Shown in pieces: positions 5,941 to 11,549 of a DNA stretch of 38,186 bases. The translations under genes and the position numbers were made by a program. Numbering within the stretch: the first letter of the stretch is position 1; each line of letters starts with the position of its first letter. The notes below the pieces were generated by a model. That model saw only the letters and a program-made list of their open reading frames with translations. It was not told where the DNA came from and did no database searches. The DNA lies in contig CAAEEB010000013.1 of assembly GCA_900754745.1 (NCBI GenBank), positions 1 through 38,186 of the forward strand. The letters run 5' to 3'. The stretch comes from an uncultured Collinsella sp. GTDB taxonomy: Bacteria; Actinomycetota; Coriobacteriia; Coriobacteriales; Coriobacteriaceae.

Positions 5941-6036
5941 CTAGAGGCGGCCGGTGGTCGCCATGCCGATGAGCCACCCGATGGTCCAGAACACGATCAC
6001 GATGATGAGCTGTCGAAGGAAGGAGTCGTCGTGCAT
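5941..6036 (-). CDS. Micro membrane protein, copy A (31 aa)
   Basis: A 31-residue frame from the ATG at 6034-6036 to the TAG at 5941-5943 encodes MHDDSFLRQ, a hydrophobic helix (LIIVIVFWTIGWLIGMA) and the tip TTGRL. Every codon of the helix ends in C or G, strong evidence of selection on this frame. GGAGAAG lies 3-4 bases before the ATG. Its start overlaps the GTG start of the rightward 131-residue gene by 6 bp, each ribosome site lying inside the other gene, so the two mRNAs are complementary at their 5' ends. Tandem copy B follows at once. Possible roles are toxin, holin-like or superinfection-exclusion peptide; none is shown by sequence. Confidence 0.6.
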   Translation of the reverse strand: MHDDSFLRQLIIVIVFWTIGWLIGMATTGRL

Positions 6037-6426
6037 ATCTTCTCCAAGCGCGAAATAGAGCCGGACTATTCCGGCTACGTCGACGAGTATCGTTTCATCC
6101 CCTTAACGCCCTCGCTCGAGGAGGCGCTCGGGGAGATGGTCAGGAACAGGACTTTCACCCGGAGGGACGAGGCGCTGGAGCTGGAGGAGCTGGGTTACAT
6201 CCGCGACCTCATGTTCAGCACGTCCACCGCCTGCACGTTCCGCATCGCCGCAAAGGGCAGGCGCTATGCCGCCGAGGCGGAGGCCTACAGAGAAAGGCGC
6301 GACCGCTGGGCCGCGGCGAGGGCCGAAGATGAGAGACGGCGCGGCAGGTCGGTATTCATGAGGGAGGCCGCGATAGCGCTGCTGTCCGTCGTGGCAGGCT
6401 TTGCTGCGGCGCACATCACGGGCTGA
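6031..6426 (+). CDS. Unknown protein with winged-helix-like centre and C-terminal membrane anchor (131 aa)
   Basis: The GTG at 6031-6033 follows AAGGAG at 6019-6024. I do not recognise a named family. Residues about 28-75 (SLEEALGEMVRNRTF, LEELGYI, TFRIAAKGRRYA) have the look of a winged-helix domain, with the LGYI and TAKGRRYA-type wing seen in many small regulators. Residues 75-110 are a charged Arg/Glu helix, and 112-130 form a single membrane segment (AAIALLSVVAGFAAAHI). A DNA-binding fold tied to the membrane is unusual. It lies between the CI-like gene and the integrase, so a role in lysogeny is possible. The start region overlaps an antisense micro-gene. Confidence 0.65.
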   Translation: MHIFSKREIEPDYSGYVDEYRFIPLTPSLEEALGEMVRNRTFTRRDEALELEELGYIRDLMFSTSTACTFRIAAKGRRYAAEAEAYRERRDRWAAARAEDERRRGRSVFMREAAIALLSVVAGFAAAHITG

Positions 6427-6431
6427 AAAAC

Positions 6432-6479
6432 AAAAAAGCCGTCCCGCGCGCAGCTGGAACCTAGGCGCGAGGCTCGGCT
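6432..6479 (-). terminator. Rho-independent terminator, leftward
   Basis: Read leftward, AGCCG (complement of 6475-6479) begins a long GC-rich stem that closes at CGGCT (6437-6441) and is followed by TTTTTTGTTTTT. It lies just after the stop of the 131-residue gene and would stop transcripts entering from the host side or antisense to the integrase. It also bounds the region from which the two leftward micro-genes could be transcribed. Confidence 0.6.
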
Positions 6480-6530
6480 ACACCGTCGAGGGCGAGACCC
6501 CATGCGTCTAAATCTAGGGAGGTGATGCCA

Positions 6531-6563
6531 ATGAAAGCAAAAAATCTCGGGACCGCAGGCTGA
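6531..6563 (+). CDS. Candidate 10-residue leader peptide upstream of integrase
   Basis: An almost ideal ribosome site, AGGGAGGTGAT at 6516-6526, precedes ATG 6531 and a ten-codon frame MKAKNLGTAG ending in TGA. The last codons lie inside the first arm of a 10-bp hairpin, so a translating ribosome would change its folding. The integrase itself has no clear ribosome site, which makes a leader or attenuation role attractive. Too short for codon statistics; it could be only an untranslated ribosome-like site. Confidence 0.4.
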   Translation: MKAKNLGTAG

Positions 6564-6579
6564 TGCCGAGGTCCCGAGA
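6545..6579 (+). promoter_or_regulatory. Hairpin 1 of integrase leader
   Basis: TCTCGGGACC at 6545-6554 is perfectly complementary to GGTCCCGAGA at 6570-6579, with a 15-base loop. It overlaps the end of the leader peptide frame and has no following U tract, so it is more likely a regulatory or protein-binding structure than a terminator. Confidence 0.55.
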
Positions 6580-6588
6580 CTAAGGAGA

Positions 6589-6622
6589 CGGCCCCTGCAC
6601 TTTGGAACGTGAGACGGGGCCG
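6589..6622 (+). promoter_or_regulatory. Hairpin 2 of integrase leader
   Basis: CGGCCCC at 6589-6595 pairs with GGGGCCG at 6616-6622 around a 20-base loop. With hairpin 1 it fills the 115 bp between the leader peptide and the integrase. No U tract follows. The remaining 56 bp before the integrase ATG show no further structure. Confidence 0.45.
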
Positions 6623-6678
6623 GAGTCAGAACCGGGCGAAACGGAGAATAAGCCCGCGATCTGAACGGATCTGATTAT

Positions 6679-7806
6679 ATGACAAAGAAGCAGCGCCGCC
6701 GCGTCTGGGGCTCCGTGACCGAGATGAGGCGCGGCAAGAAGTACGTCCTGCGCTGGATGCAGAACACGCCGCAGGGCCGCAGGCGCAAGACCAAGACCGT
6801 GTACGGCACCTACCGCGAGGCGTGCGCGGAGCTCGACCGCATCCACGTCGAGCACGCCGACGACGCGCCCGTGCCCACCATAGCCAAGGCCTACGAGACG
6901 TGGCTCGTCCCCAAGATGGCCGCACAGGTCGAGGCGGGGACGCTCGCCCCCAACACCCGCGACCTCGTGCTGCGCTCGTGGAAGAACTACGTCGGACCCC
7001 GCTGGGGCGCAATGCCCGTCGACCAGCTGCGCGCCGTCGAGCTGCAGGACTGGCTGCTGACACTGCCCGCCGCCACAGCAGACACCGCCCTGCTCACCCT
7101 GCGCAAGGTCTATGCCTGCGTCTCGACCTTCATCCGCCTGCCGCTCGACCCGTTCGCCGCCAGCGTCAGGTACACCATGCCCACCCGCAAGACCCGCGAG
7201 CGCTCAAAGCGCGTCTACACCCTCGACGAGGCCCTGGGCGTCCTCGACGAGCTGCGCGGCAACCCCCTGGAGCCCGCGTTCATCCTCGCGTGCTTCGGCT
7301 CCTGCCGCTCGGGCGAGTCGCTGGGCGTCCGCACCGACGAGGTGCTGCGCTGGGAGCGTAGCGGCACCGTACTCGCCTCCGCCGACATCTGCCGCCAGAT
7401 GCAGCAGTCCGGCACCGAGCCGGTGGGCGCCCTCAAGACCGCCAAGTCCGCCCGCACCGTCGTGATCCTACCGCAGGCCGCTGACCGCCTCGTCGAGATA
7501 GCGGCCTCGCGCGCCGCCGAGGGCCGCGAGTGGCTGAGCGACCGGGGCGACGGGCTGCCCATGAACCGGAGCATTTGCAACGACCGTTGGCGGAAACTCT
7601 GCGCCGCCCGCGGCATCGAGCACATCCCGTGGTCGAACCTCCGCAACTCATGGCGTACGATAGCGGAAGTCGAGCTTCGCCTGCCGTGGGACCTCATCGA
7701 GATGCTGATGGGCCACGCCCTCCCCGGCGTGTCGGGACGGCACTATATCCGCCCCACCGCCGAGCAGGTCGTCCGCGCCGCCTTCGACGCGCTTGGGATA
7801 AGTTAG
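6679..7806 (+). CDS. int: Tyrosine recombinase (phage integrase)
   Basis: The 375-residue product is a tyrosine site-specific recombinase that would integrate and excise the element. An N-terminal AP2-like arm-binding part (1-55) is followed by a SAM-like core-binding domain (about 65-160) and the catalytic domain. Catalytic elements seen are Arg in SCRSGESLGV (about 212), Lys in KTAKSARTV (about 253), Arg in WSNLRNSWRT, His in LMGHALPG and the nucleophile Tyr in RHYIRP near the end. The box II motif usually written HxLRH reads SNLRN, so its first His is Ser and the last is Asn. The start has no clear ribosome site, and an in-frame TAA at 6649 excludes extension. It is the last element gene before host DNA. 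Confidence 0.93.
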   Translation: MTKKQRRRVWGSVTEMRRGKKYVLRWMQNTPQGRRRKTKTVYGTYREACAELDRIHVEHADDAPVPTIAKAYETWLVPKMAAQVEAGTLAPNTRDLVLRSWKNYVGPRWGAMPVDQLRAVELQDWLLTLPAATADTALLTLRKVYACVSTFIRLPLDPFAASVRYTMPTRKTRERSKRVYTLDEALGVLDELRGNPLEPAFILACFGSCRSGESLGVRTDEVLRWERSGTVLASADICRQMQQSGTEPVGALKTAKSARTVVILPQAADRLVEIAASRAAEGREWLSDRGDGLPMNRSICNDRWRKLCAARGIEHIPWSNLRNSWRTIAEVELRLPWDLIEMLMGHALPGVSGRHYIRPTAEQVVRAAFDALGIS

Positions 7807-7877
7807 GATATTCCCCCGCAAAGCCGCAGGTAGATGGCACGCCGTTAGTTGTGGCAATATTAAGATTTGCAGCCCAA

Positions 7878-7914
7878 AGCCACCACAAAGGGGACAGGCA
7901 CCTTTGCGGTGGCT
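7878..7914. repeat. Flanking hairpin H1
   Basis: AGCCACCACAAAGG at 7878-7891 pairs with CCTTTGCGGTGGCT at 7901-7914 (one wobble), loop GGACAGGCA. The loop side contains GGGGACAGGCACC, a kind of tag I associate with REP-type palindromes (recollection, untested). Nearly identical to H5 at 8155-8186. Confidence 0.75.
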
Positions 7915-7923
7915 CCCACAAAC

Positions 7924-8140
7924 ATCTCGATCTGTAACAGTTAGAGCCCATTTTTCGGCCCACCTGTTACAGATCGAGATATTCAAATTCCGCTGAGAAG
8001 ATAATCTCGATCTGTAACAGTAACTCGGCAAAATCGACCCTAGATGTTACAGATCGAGACAAACGACCGATATCGACCTAAATAATCTCAATCTGTAACA
8101 TCTAGCCCGTTTTCGGCCTTACAACTGTTACAGATCAAGA
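7924..8140. repeat. Array of three hairpins with 80-81 bp period
   Basis: H2 has ATCTCGATCTGTAACAG (7924-7940) and its perfect complement (7964-7980), a 17-bp stem with a 23-base loop. H3 repeats the same arms at 8004-8020 and 8045-8059 (15 bp perfect). H4 is a decayed copy at 8086-8100 and 8126-8140 with two mismatches. Arms begin at 7924, 8004 and about 8085. Loops and spacers differ between units although lengths (23-25) are kept, so the stems are what is conserved. Confidence 0.8.
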
Positions 8141-8154
8141 CAAACAGACGAATC

Positions 8155-8186
8155 AAGCCACCGCAAAGGTACCTTTGTGGTGGCTT
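8155..8186. repeat. Flanking hairpin H5 (32-bp palindrome)
   Basis: AAGCCACCGCAAAGGT at 8155-8170 is followed directly by its near-perfect complement at 8171-8186 (one G-T), with no loop bases. It matches H1 in sequence and closes the array. It also lies 9 bp after the stop of the leftward SGNH gene and may help end that transcript, though no U tract follows. Confidence 0.75.
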
Positions 8187-8195
8187 GGGGTCGCG

Positions 8196-8855
8196 CTACT
8201 CACCGAGCATCTCTTTGAGCTTGGCTGCCACGGCATGCCCCAGGCTCTCATGACTTTCGGGCATCATGTGCAGATAATCGATATCGCCCGGCTCGGCAAA
8301 CTCGGCGGCATTCAAAAAGTCGCAGCCAAACTGCTCAGCCACATGCGCATAGTACTCGCCAAAATGCTTAGATGCCTCAACGGAATGCTCGTCAAAGTCG
8401 GTCATATACACATCAGCGATCTGCGGCTTGATCTTGATAGGAGCCATCAGCAGAATGCGCGGACAAGGCGCGGCATCGGTCCACGGAAACGCATGGACGG
8501 CGCGAATCAGCGCCATGGCGCCACGGGCGATATCGGAAGCCGTCACGTTAAAGACCGTCTTGCAGTCGTTGGTGCCCAGCATGATCACAATGGCATCCAG
8601 CGGCTTATGGGCCTCGAGCAGCATCGGAAGCGCGCGAATACCGTTGAGGTTAGTGTCCAGATGGCACATATCGTCGCGCACCGTCGTGCGGCCGTTGAGC
8701 CCCTCCTCAATCACATGCCAGCCATCGCCCAGGTCACGCTGCGCCACGCCGCACCAGCGCACATCCTGCGCATAGCGCACCGCGGTGCCATCGCGCATAC
8801 CAGCCGGATCATAGCCATAGGTGTTGCTGTCGCCAAAGCACAGAACGTTTTTCAT
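8196..8855 (-). CDS. SGNH/GDSL family hydrolase (esterase-like)
   Basis: The 219-residue product is a small single-domain SGNH hydrolase, acting on ester bonds of unknown substrates. Block I is CFGDSNTYGYDP with the catalytic Ser at about residue 9; block III is MLGTNDCK with the oxyanion Asn; block V appears as DIDYLHM near the C-terminus, giving the Asp-His pair. No signal peptide, so it is probably cytoplasmic. The start at 8853-8855 is chosen for its ribosome site AAGGAAGG and for placing the first strand at residue 2; a longer reading to 8927 runs through a terminator. It lies next to the prophage junction and is likely host DNA. Confidence 0.88.
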   Translation of the reverse strand: MKNVLCFGDSNTYGYDPAGMRDGTAVRYAQDVRWCGVAQRDLGDGWHVIEEGLNGRTTVRDDMCHLDTNLNGIRALPMLLEAHKPLDAIVIMLGTNDCKTVFNVTASDIARGAMALIRAVHAFPWTDAAPCPRILLMAPIKIKPQIADVYMTDFDEHSVEASKHFGEYYAHVAEQFGCDFLNAAEFAEPGDIDYLHMMPESHESLGHAVAAKLKEMLGE

Positions 8856-8873
8856 CGTAAGCCCTTCCTTTAG

Positions 8874-8905
8874 TAAAAAGCCGACGGGAGCAGCCCCCGT
8901 CGGCT
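8874..8905 (-). terminator. Rho-independent terminator of the PARG-like gene
   Basis: AGCCGACGGG at 8879-8888 and CCCGTCGGCT at 8896-8905 are perfect complements; leftward, five T follow. It sits 26 bp after the PARG-like stop and only about 12 bp before the ribosome site of the SGNH gene, so SGNH expression needs a promoter inside or beyond it, or read-through. Confidence 0.85.
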
Positions 8906-8930
8906 CGGCATGTCGCATCACGCGCACCGT

Positions 8931-10049
8931 TTACAGGTACTTGCGCCAGTCGTCGTCATCCTCATCGTCCTCGGCAGCGGCCTGAGCCTGCTCGGCGGCA
9001 CGGGCGGCCGCGGCGCGGGCAGCAACCTGAGCATAGGACTCCTCGTTACGCTCGGGGAAGCTTGCCAGCACGTGCTCAAACTTGGCAAAATCCTCATCCC
9101 AGCGCGTAGAAGGCACGGCAAAGAACACCTGCTTGACCTTAAAGTCGCCCGATGCGAGCTCCTCGCGGAAGAGCTCTGCCACGGCCTCGGCGTCAAAGCC
9201 GTTGTTGTCGCAGCCCCAAGCACCCAGCACGAGCTTCTCGCGACCCAGCTCATCGCAGATGGCAAGGACGAAGCGGATACGGTCGCGCAGGGCATCCAAC
9301 AGGGCGTCGTCGCTCACGCGGTACTCCTGGCGGGCACGCCTGACGTTGGGTGCGGCGGCAACGATTACATCGGCGTATGCGTGCACGTGGTTGCGGTCGA
9401 AGCGCACGGCGGGCACCACCAGCGCACGATTGCGGTACAGCTCGCAGTTGATGTTGCGGCGACGGTTCTCGCCGTACCACTTACGCTGCTTGTCGAGTAC
9501 GTTGTACAGGTACGAATCTGCGCAGAGCGTCGCCTCCTGGCCCAGGTAGCCCTGGATATAGCCGCCGCCCGGATTGGTAAACGAGGCAAAGGCAAGCACG
9601 GCCATATCGCAGAACTGCGCATAGCCGCGGCCGTTATCGAGGATTGCCTGCGTGGCGGAAGCATCAAGCACAGTGACCTCGGGCAGGGCCGGAGCAGGCT
9701 CCTCGGCGGGCTCGGACTCAGCCTCGTCGGCCGACTCGGCGGACTCGAGCGCCACCTCGGGCTCGACCGCGGTCTCCACCTCGGCAGCGTCAGCCCCCAC
9801 AGCCTCGGCGGCCTGCTCCTCAGCAGCCGCCGCCTTCTGGGCCTTGGCCTTCATCGCCGCGACAAAGCCGGCAGGCATACCGTCGAATTCGCGCACGCCG
9901 GCAAGCGAACGCTCGATGTCCTTGGCGCAGGCCTCGGACACAGCCGCCACATGGCGCTCGGCGGCCTTGGCACGCGCCTCGCGCTTGGGATTGGGCTGAC
10001 CCGCTCGGTTAGACCTGCGGTTACGGTTCCTGTTGTCGACATCTGCCAT
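8931..10049 (-). CDS. TIGR02452 / microbial PARG-like macrodomain protein
   Basis: The 372-residue product has a basic N-terminus, an Ala/Glu-rich acidic linker (about 75-125), a macrodomain-like PARG region (about 125-330) and an acidic end (EDDEDDDDW). The signature FASFTNPGGGYIQGYLGQEATL corresponds to the GGG-x(6-8)-QEE of poly(ADP-ribose) glycohydrolases. Here the motif reads QEA, so the second Glu, catalytic in known members, is Ala. The fold may bind ADP-ribose or related nucleotides without normal hydrolysis (inference). Other conserved blocks are NHVHAYADVIVAAAPNV and LVLGAWGCDNNGF. It is a single-gene unit with its own terminator; cytoplasmic. Confidence 0.82.
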   Translation of the reverse strand: MADVDNRNRNRRSNRAGQPNPKREARAKAAERHVAAVSEACAKDIERSLAGVREFDGMPAGFVAAMKAKAQKAAAAEEQAAEAVGADAAEVETAVEPEVALESAESADEAESEPAEEPAPALPEVTVLDASATQAILDNGRGYAQFCDMAVLAFASFTNPGGGYIQGYLGQEATLCADSYLYNVLDKQRKWYGENRRRNINCELYRNRALVVPAVRFDRNHVHAYADVIVAAAPNVRRARQEYRVSDDALLDALRDRIRFVLAICDELGREKLVLGAWGCDNNGFDAEAVAELFREELASGDFKVKQVFFAVPSTRWDEDFAKFEHVLASFPERNEESYAQVAARAAAARAAEQAQAAAEDDEDDDDWRKYL

Positions 10050-10114
10050 ACGTGGCCACCTTTCCTGTCGCTGCCGCTATCGGCTTTTCCCATCCATGAT
10101 ACCCCGCCGCGTAC

Positions 10115-10140
10115 AAAAAAGACGGCCCCGAAGGACCGCC
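10115..10140 (-). terminator. Rho-independent terminator of the BI-1 gene
   Basis: Leftward, GGCGGTCC and GGGCCGTC pair (two G-U) around a TTCG tetraloop (10121-10140) and are followed by six T (complement of 10115-10120). Confidence 0.85.
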
Positions 10141-10186
10141 TTTCGCATCGATTTGCACGCACGGCAAGCACCGCCGCAATTCGCCA

Positions 10187-10882
10187 CTAGTCGCGACGAC
10201 CGAGAATGTTCAGGATGCGCAGGAACACGTTGATAATGTCCACGAACAGGTTGGACGCCATGAGCACCGCATTGGGCAGCGTGGGCGGCACCGTCGTGGC
10301 AACATAGGTGTCGTAGCCAATAAACCCGGCGAACACCACGATCACGATCAGATCGGTGATGGACTGCGAGACGCCCATGAACATCAGCACGATCTCGACC
10401 AGAATCGTGGCGAGCAGAATGCCAAAGCCGATGCCATATACGCGCTGGAAAAACTTGGGGAACGTCACGCCCAAGGCACCAAAGACAAAGGTGATGGCGG
10501 CCGTGGCGATAAAGGCAGTGTTGATAGTGGGCAGGTCATAGTTGGCAAGGCCAAACGACGCGGTCAGGCCAAAGGTGCTCGCAAAGATCACGTAACCCAC
10601 GAGCGACAGGCCCACGGACTGCTTGCCCGCAGCAGCCGACATCATGACGATACCGACAATAGTCAGGATAAACGAGCCAAAGACCAGCGGCAAAGCGGCG
10701 CCGCTCATCATCATGCGGGCAAACGCCATGGTGCTCGTAAAGTAAGCACCGGCGCCCATGGCGCAAAAGCCCAAGAAGATGAGAGCAGACATGGCGAGAT
10801 TGTACGCGCGCGGCGACATCTCCTTGGCGCGACTTGCGCCGGTCTCGATGGGGCCGTTCTGATAGCCCTGGATATCGTTCAT
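10187..10882 (-). CDS. Bax inhibitor-1 / YccA family integral membrane protein
   Basis: The 231-residue product has a short polar N-terminus and about seven hydrophobic segments (from AMSALIFLGFCAMGAGAYF to NLFVDIINVFLRIL), the topology of the BI-1/TMBIM family. The conserved late block with FAGFIGYDTY and the final FLRIL are typical; the Asp residues there take part in a pH-sensitive calcium leak in studied bacterial members. The start at 10880-10882 is chosen for the ribosome site AAAGGA; a reading eight codons longer lacks one. It stands alone between terminators. Its physiological role in bacteria is not settled; protease regulation as for YccA is possible. Confidence 0.9.
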   Translation of the reverse strand: MNDIQGYQNGPIETGASRAKEMSPRAYNLAMSALIFLGFCAMGAGAYFTSTMAFARMMMSGAALPLVFGSFILTIVGIVMMSAAAGKQSVGLSLVGYVIFASTFGLTASFGLANYDLPTINTAFIATAAITFVFGALGVTFPKFFQRVYGIGFGILLATILVEIVLMFMGVSQSITDLIVIVVFAGFIGYDTYVATTVPPTLPNAVLMASNLFVDIINVFLRILNILGRRD

Positions 10883-10960
10883 ACTTCGTCCTTTCAAAAA
10901 GCGCACGACAGCGCCGTAGGTGACAAGATTCCTGCCATTGTACCCGAATGCCGCACGTCC

Positions 10961-11299
10961 TTACCTACGGCGCTCGCCCTCAAGCGTACGATCAAAGGCC
11001 CAGACCCACCAACGCATCACGTGCGCCTGCGAGCCGTCCGCCCGCTCGCGCGTCTGGTCCTCCAGATACAACTCGGTCGCGTGCCCGCCAAAACGAACCT
11101 TATAGGTCGCCGTACGGATGCCGTGGACCATCAGGCCAAACCCAGTGGTCGAGATAATTTCGTCGATCGTAAAACAACGGCCGTCGACCCAGCAGACGGT
11201 GACCGGCACGACCTGTCCGCCCGCGAGGATGCGAGCCACGACGTCCACATACTGCTTGTGCACGCGCCGAGTTTTGCCGTCTGTCTGTCGATATTCCAT
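10961..11299 (-). CDS. Conserved-looking hypothetical protein (112 aa)
   Basis: I do not recognise the family with certainty. The 112-residue product is soluble and beta-rich, with blocks VPVTVCWVDGRCFTIDEI, TATYKVRFGG, TELYLED and MRWWVWAFDRT. That pattern of a modified or nucleic-acid-like small barrel is seen in short actinobacterial proteins of unknown function. The start at 11297-11299 is preceded by GAGGG at close spacing; the longer reading to 11386 contains low-quality sequence. It diverges from the PiT transporter gene; the 250-bp region between them has no obvious promoter on this side. Confidence 0.6.
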   Translation of the reverse strand: MEYRQTDGKTRRVHKQYVDVVARILAGGQVVPVTVCWVDGRCFTIDEIISTTGFGLMVHGIRTATYKVRFGGHATELYLEDQTRERADGSQAHVMRWWVWAFDRTLEGERRR

Positions 11300-11487
11300 G
11301 CCCTCTATTATCGAACGCATGTTTGCATGTTGTAAAGCGAACAGACTGTGGTTTTGGGGTGTTGGGGCGCGCACGCGTGTCCTCATGGCGTGTTAGCAAA
11401 AAGAATACCCGCGGTCAACAGGGCTAATATTCAATTTTAGTGCCAAAAAATTCACTTCTCCCATCAGAACTCAGTAAAGAAACCCGC

Positions 11488-11519
11488 AGGAGGTGATACG
11501 ATTTATCATGTTTTTGTAA
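11488..11519 (+). promoter_or_regulatory. Strong ribosome-like site with three-codon frame upstream of PiT
   Basis: AGGAGGTGAT (11488-11497) is followed by ATG TTT TTG TAA at 11508-11519, 30 bp before the transporter start, which itself has only a weak site. It could be a minimal leader frame or chance. TACGAT at 11496-11501 could also be a -10 element. Confidence 0.25.
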
Positions 11520-11549
11520 CGTGTCTGCAAACTTCGAGAAAGCCCATAT

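Larger units (their letters stand above)
1..7806. mobile_element. Prophage / integrative element, right part (left end outside window)
   Basis: The stretch holds a tyrosine integrase at its right end, a divergent CI/Cro-type repressor pair, a leftward early operon with a homologous recombination set (DUF1351, Bet/RecT, RusA) and many very small genes. Its GC is visibly higher than that of the host genes to the right. No structural, packaging or lysis genes are in view, so an intact prophage cannot be told from a remnant. The integrase reads toward the host flank, so the attachment site is probably between 7807 and 8195, but the second boundary is missing and no core can be defined. Confidence 0.85.
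7807..8195. other. 389-bp noncoding junction with five hairpins
   Basis: No gene is supported on either strand. The first 70 bp (7807-7877) show nothing distinct and may contain the attachment site. From 7878 on there are five inverted repeats, listed separately: a flanking hairpin, three related hairpins spaced 80-81 bp apart, and a second flanking hairpin like the first. Base composition is more A/T rich than in the genes on both sides. Confidence 0.75.

Noticed and set aside
7807..7877. Attachment site core
   Set aside because: Position downstream of int is right, but the left end of the element is outside the window and no duplicated core or tRNA end is visible.
7924..8140. CRISPR array
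   Set aside because: Repeats are inverted arms of hairpins, not direct repeats with unique spacers of equal length, and no cas genes are near.
8910..10190. 426-codon + strand frame opposite the PARG-like gene
   Set aside because: Shadow frame; opposite strand encodes a recognisable protein with terminator and normal codons.
11401..11549. PHO box upstream of the PiT gene
   Set aside because: TTCA repeats at 11430 and 11451 are 21 bp apart and do not form the regular direct repeat expected; chance cannot be excluded.
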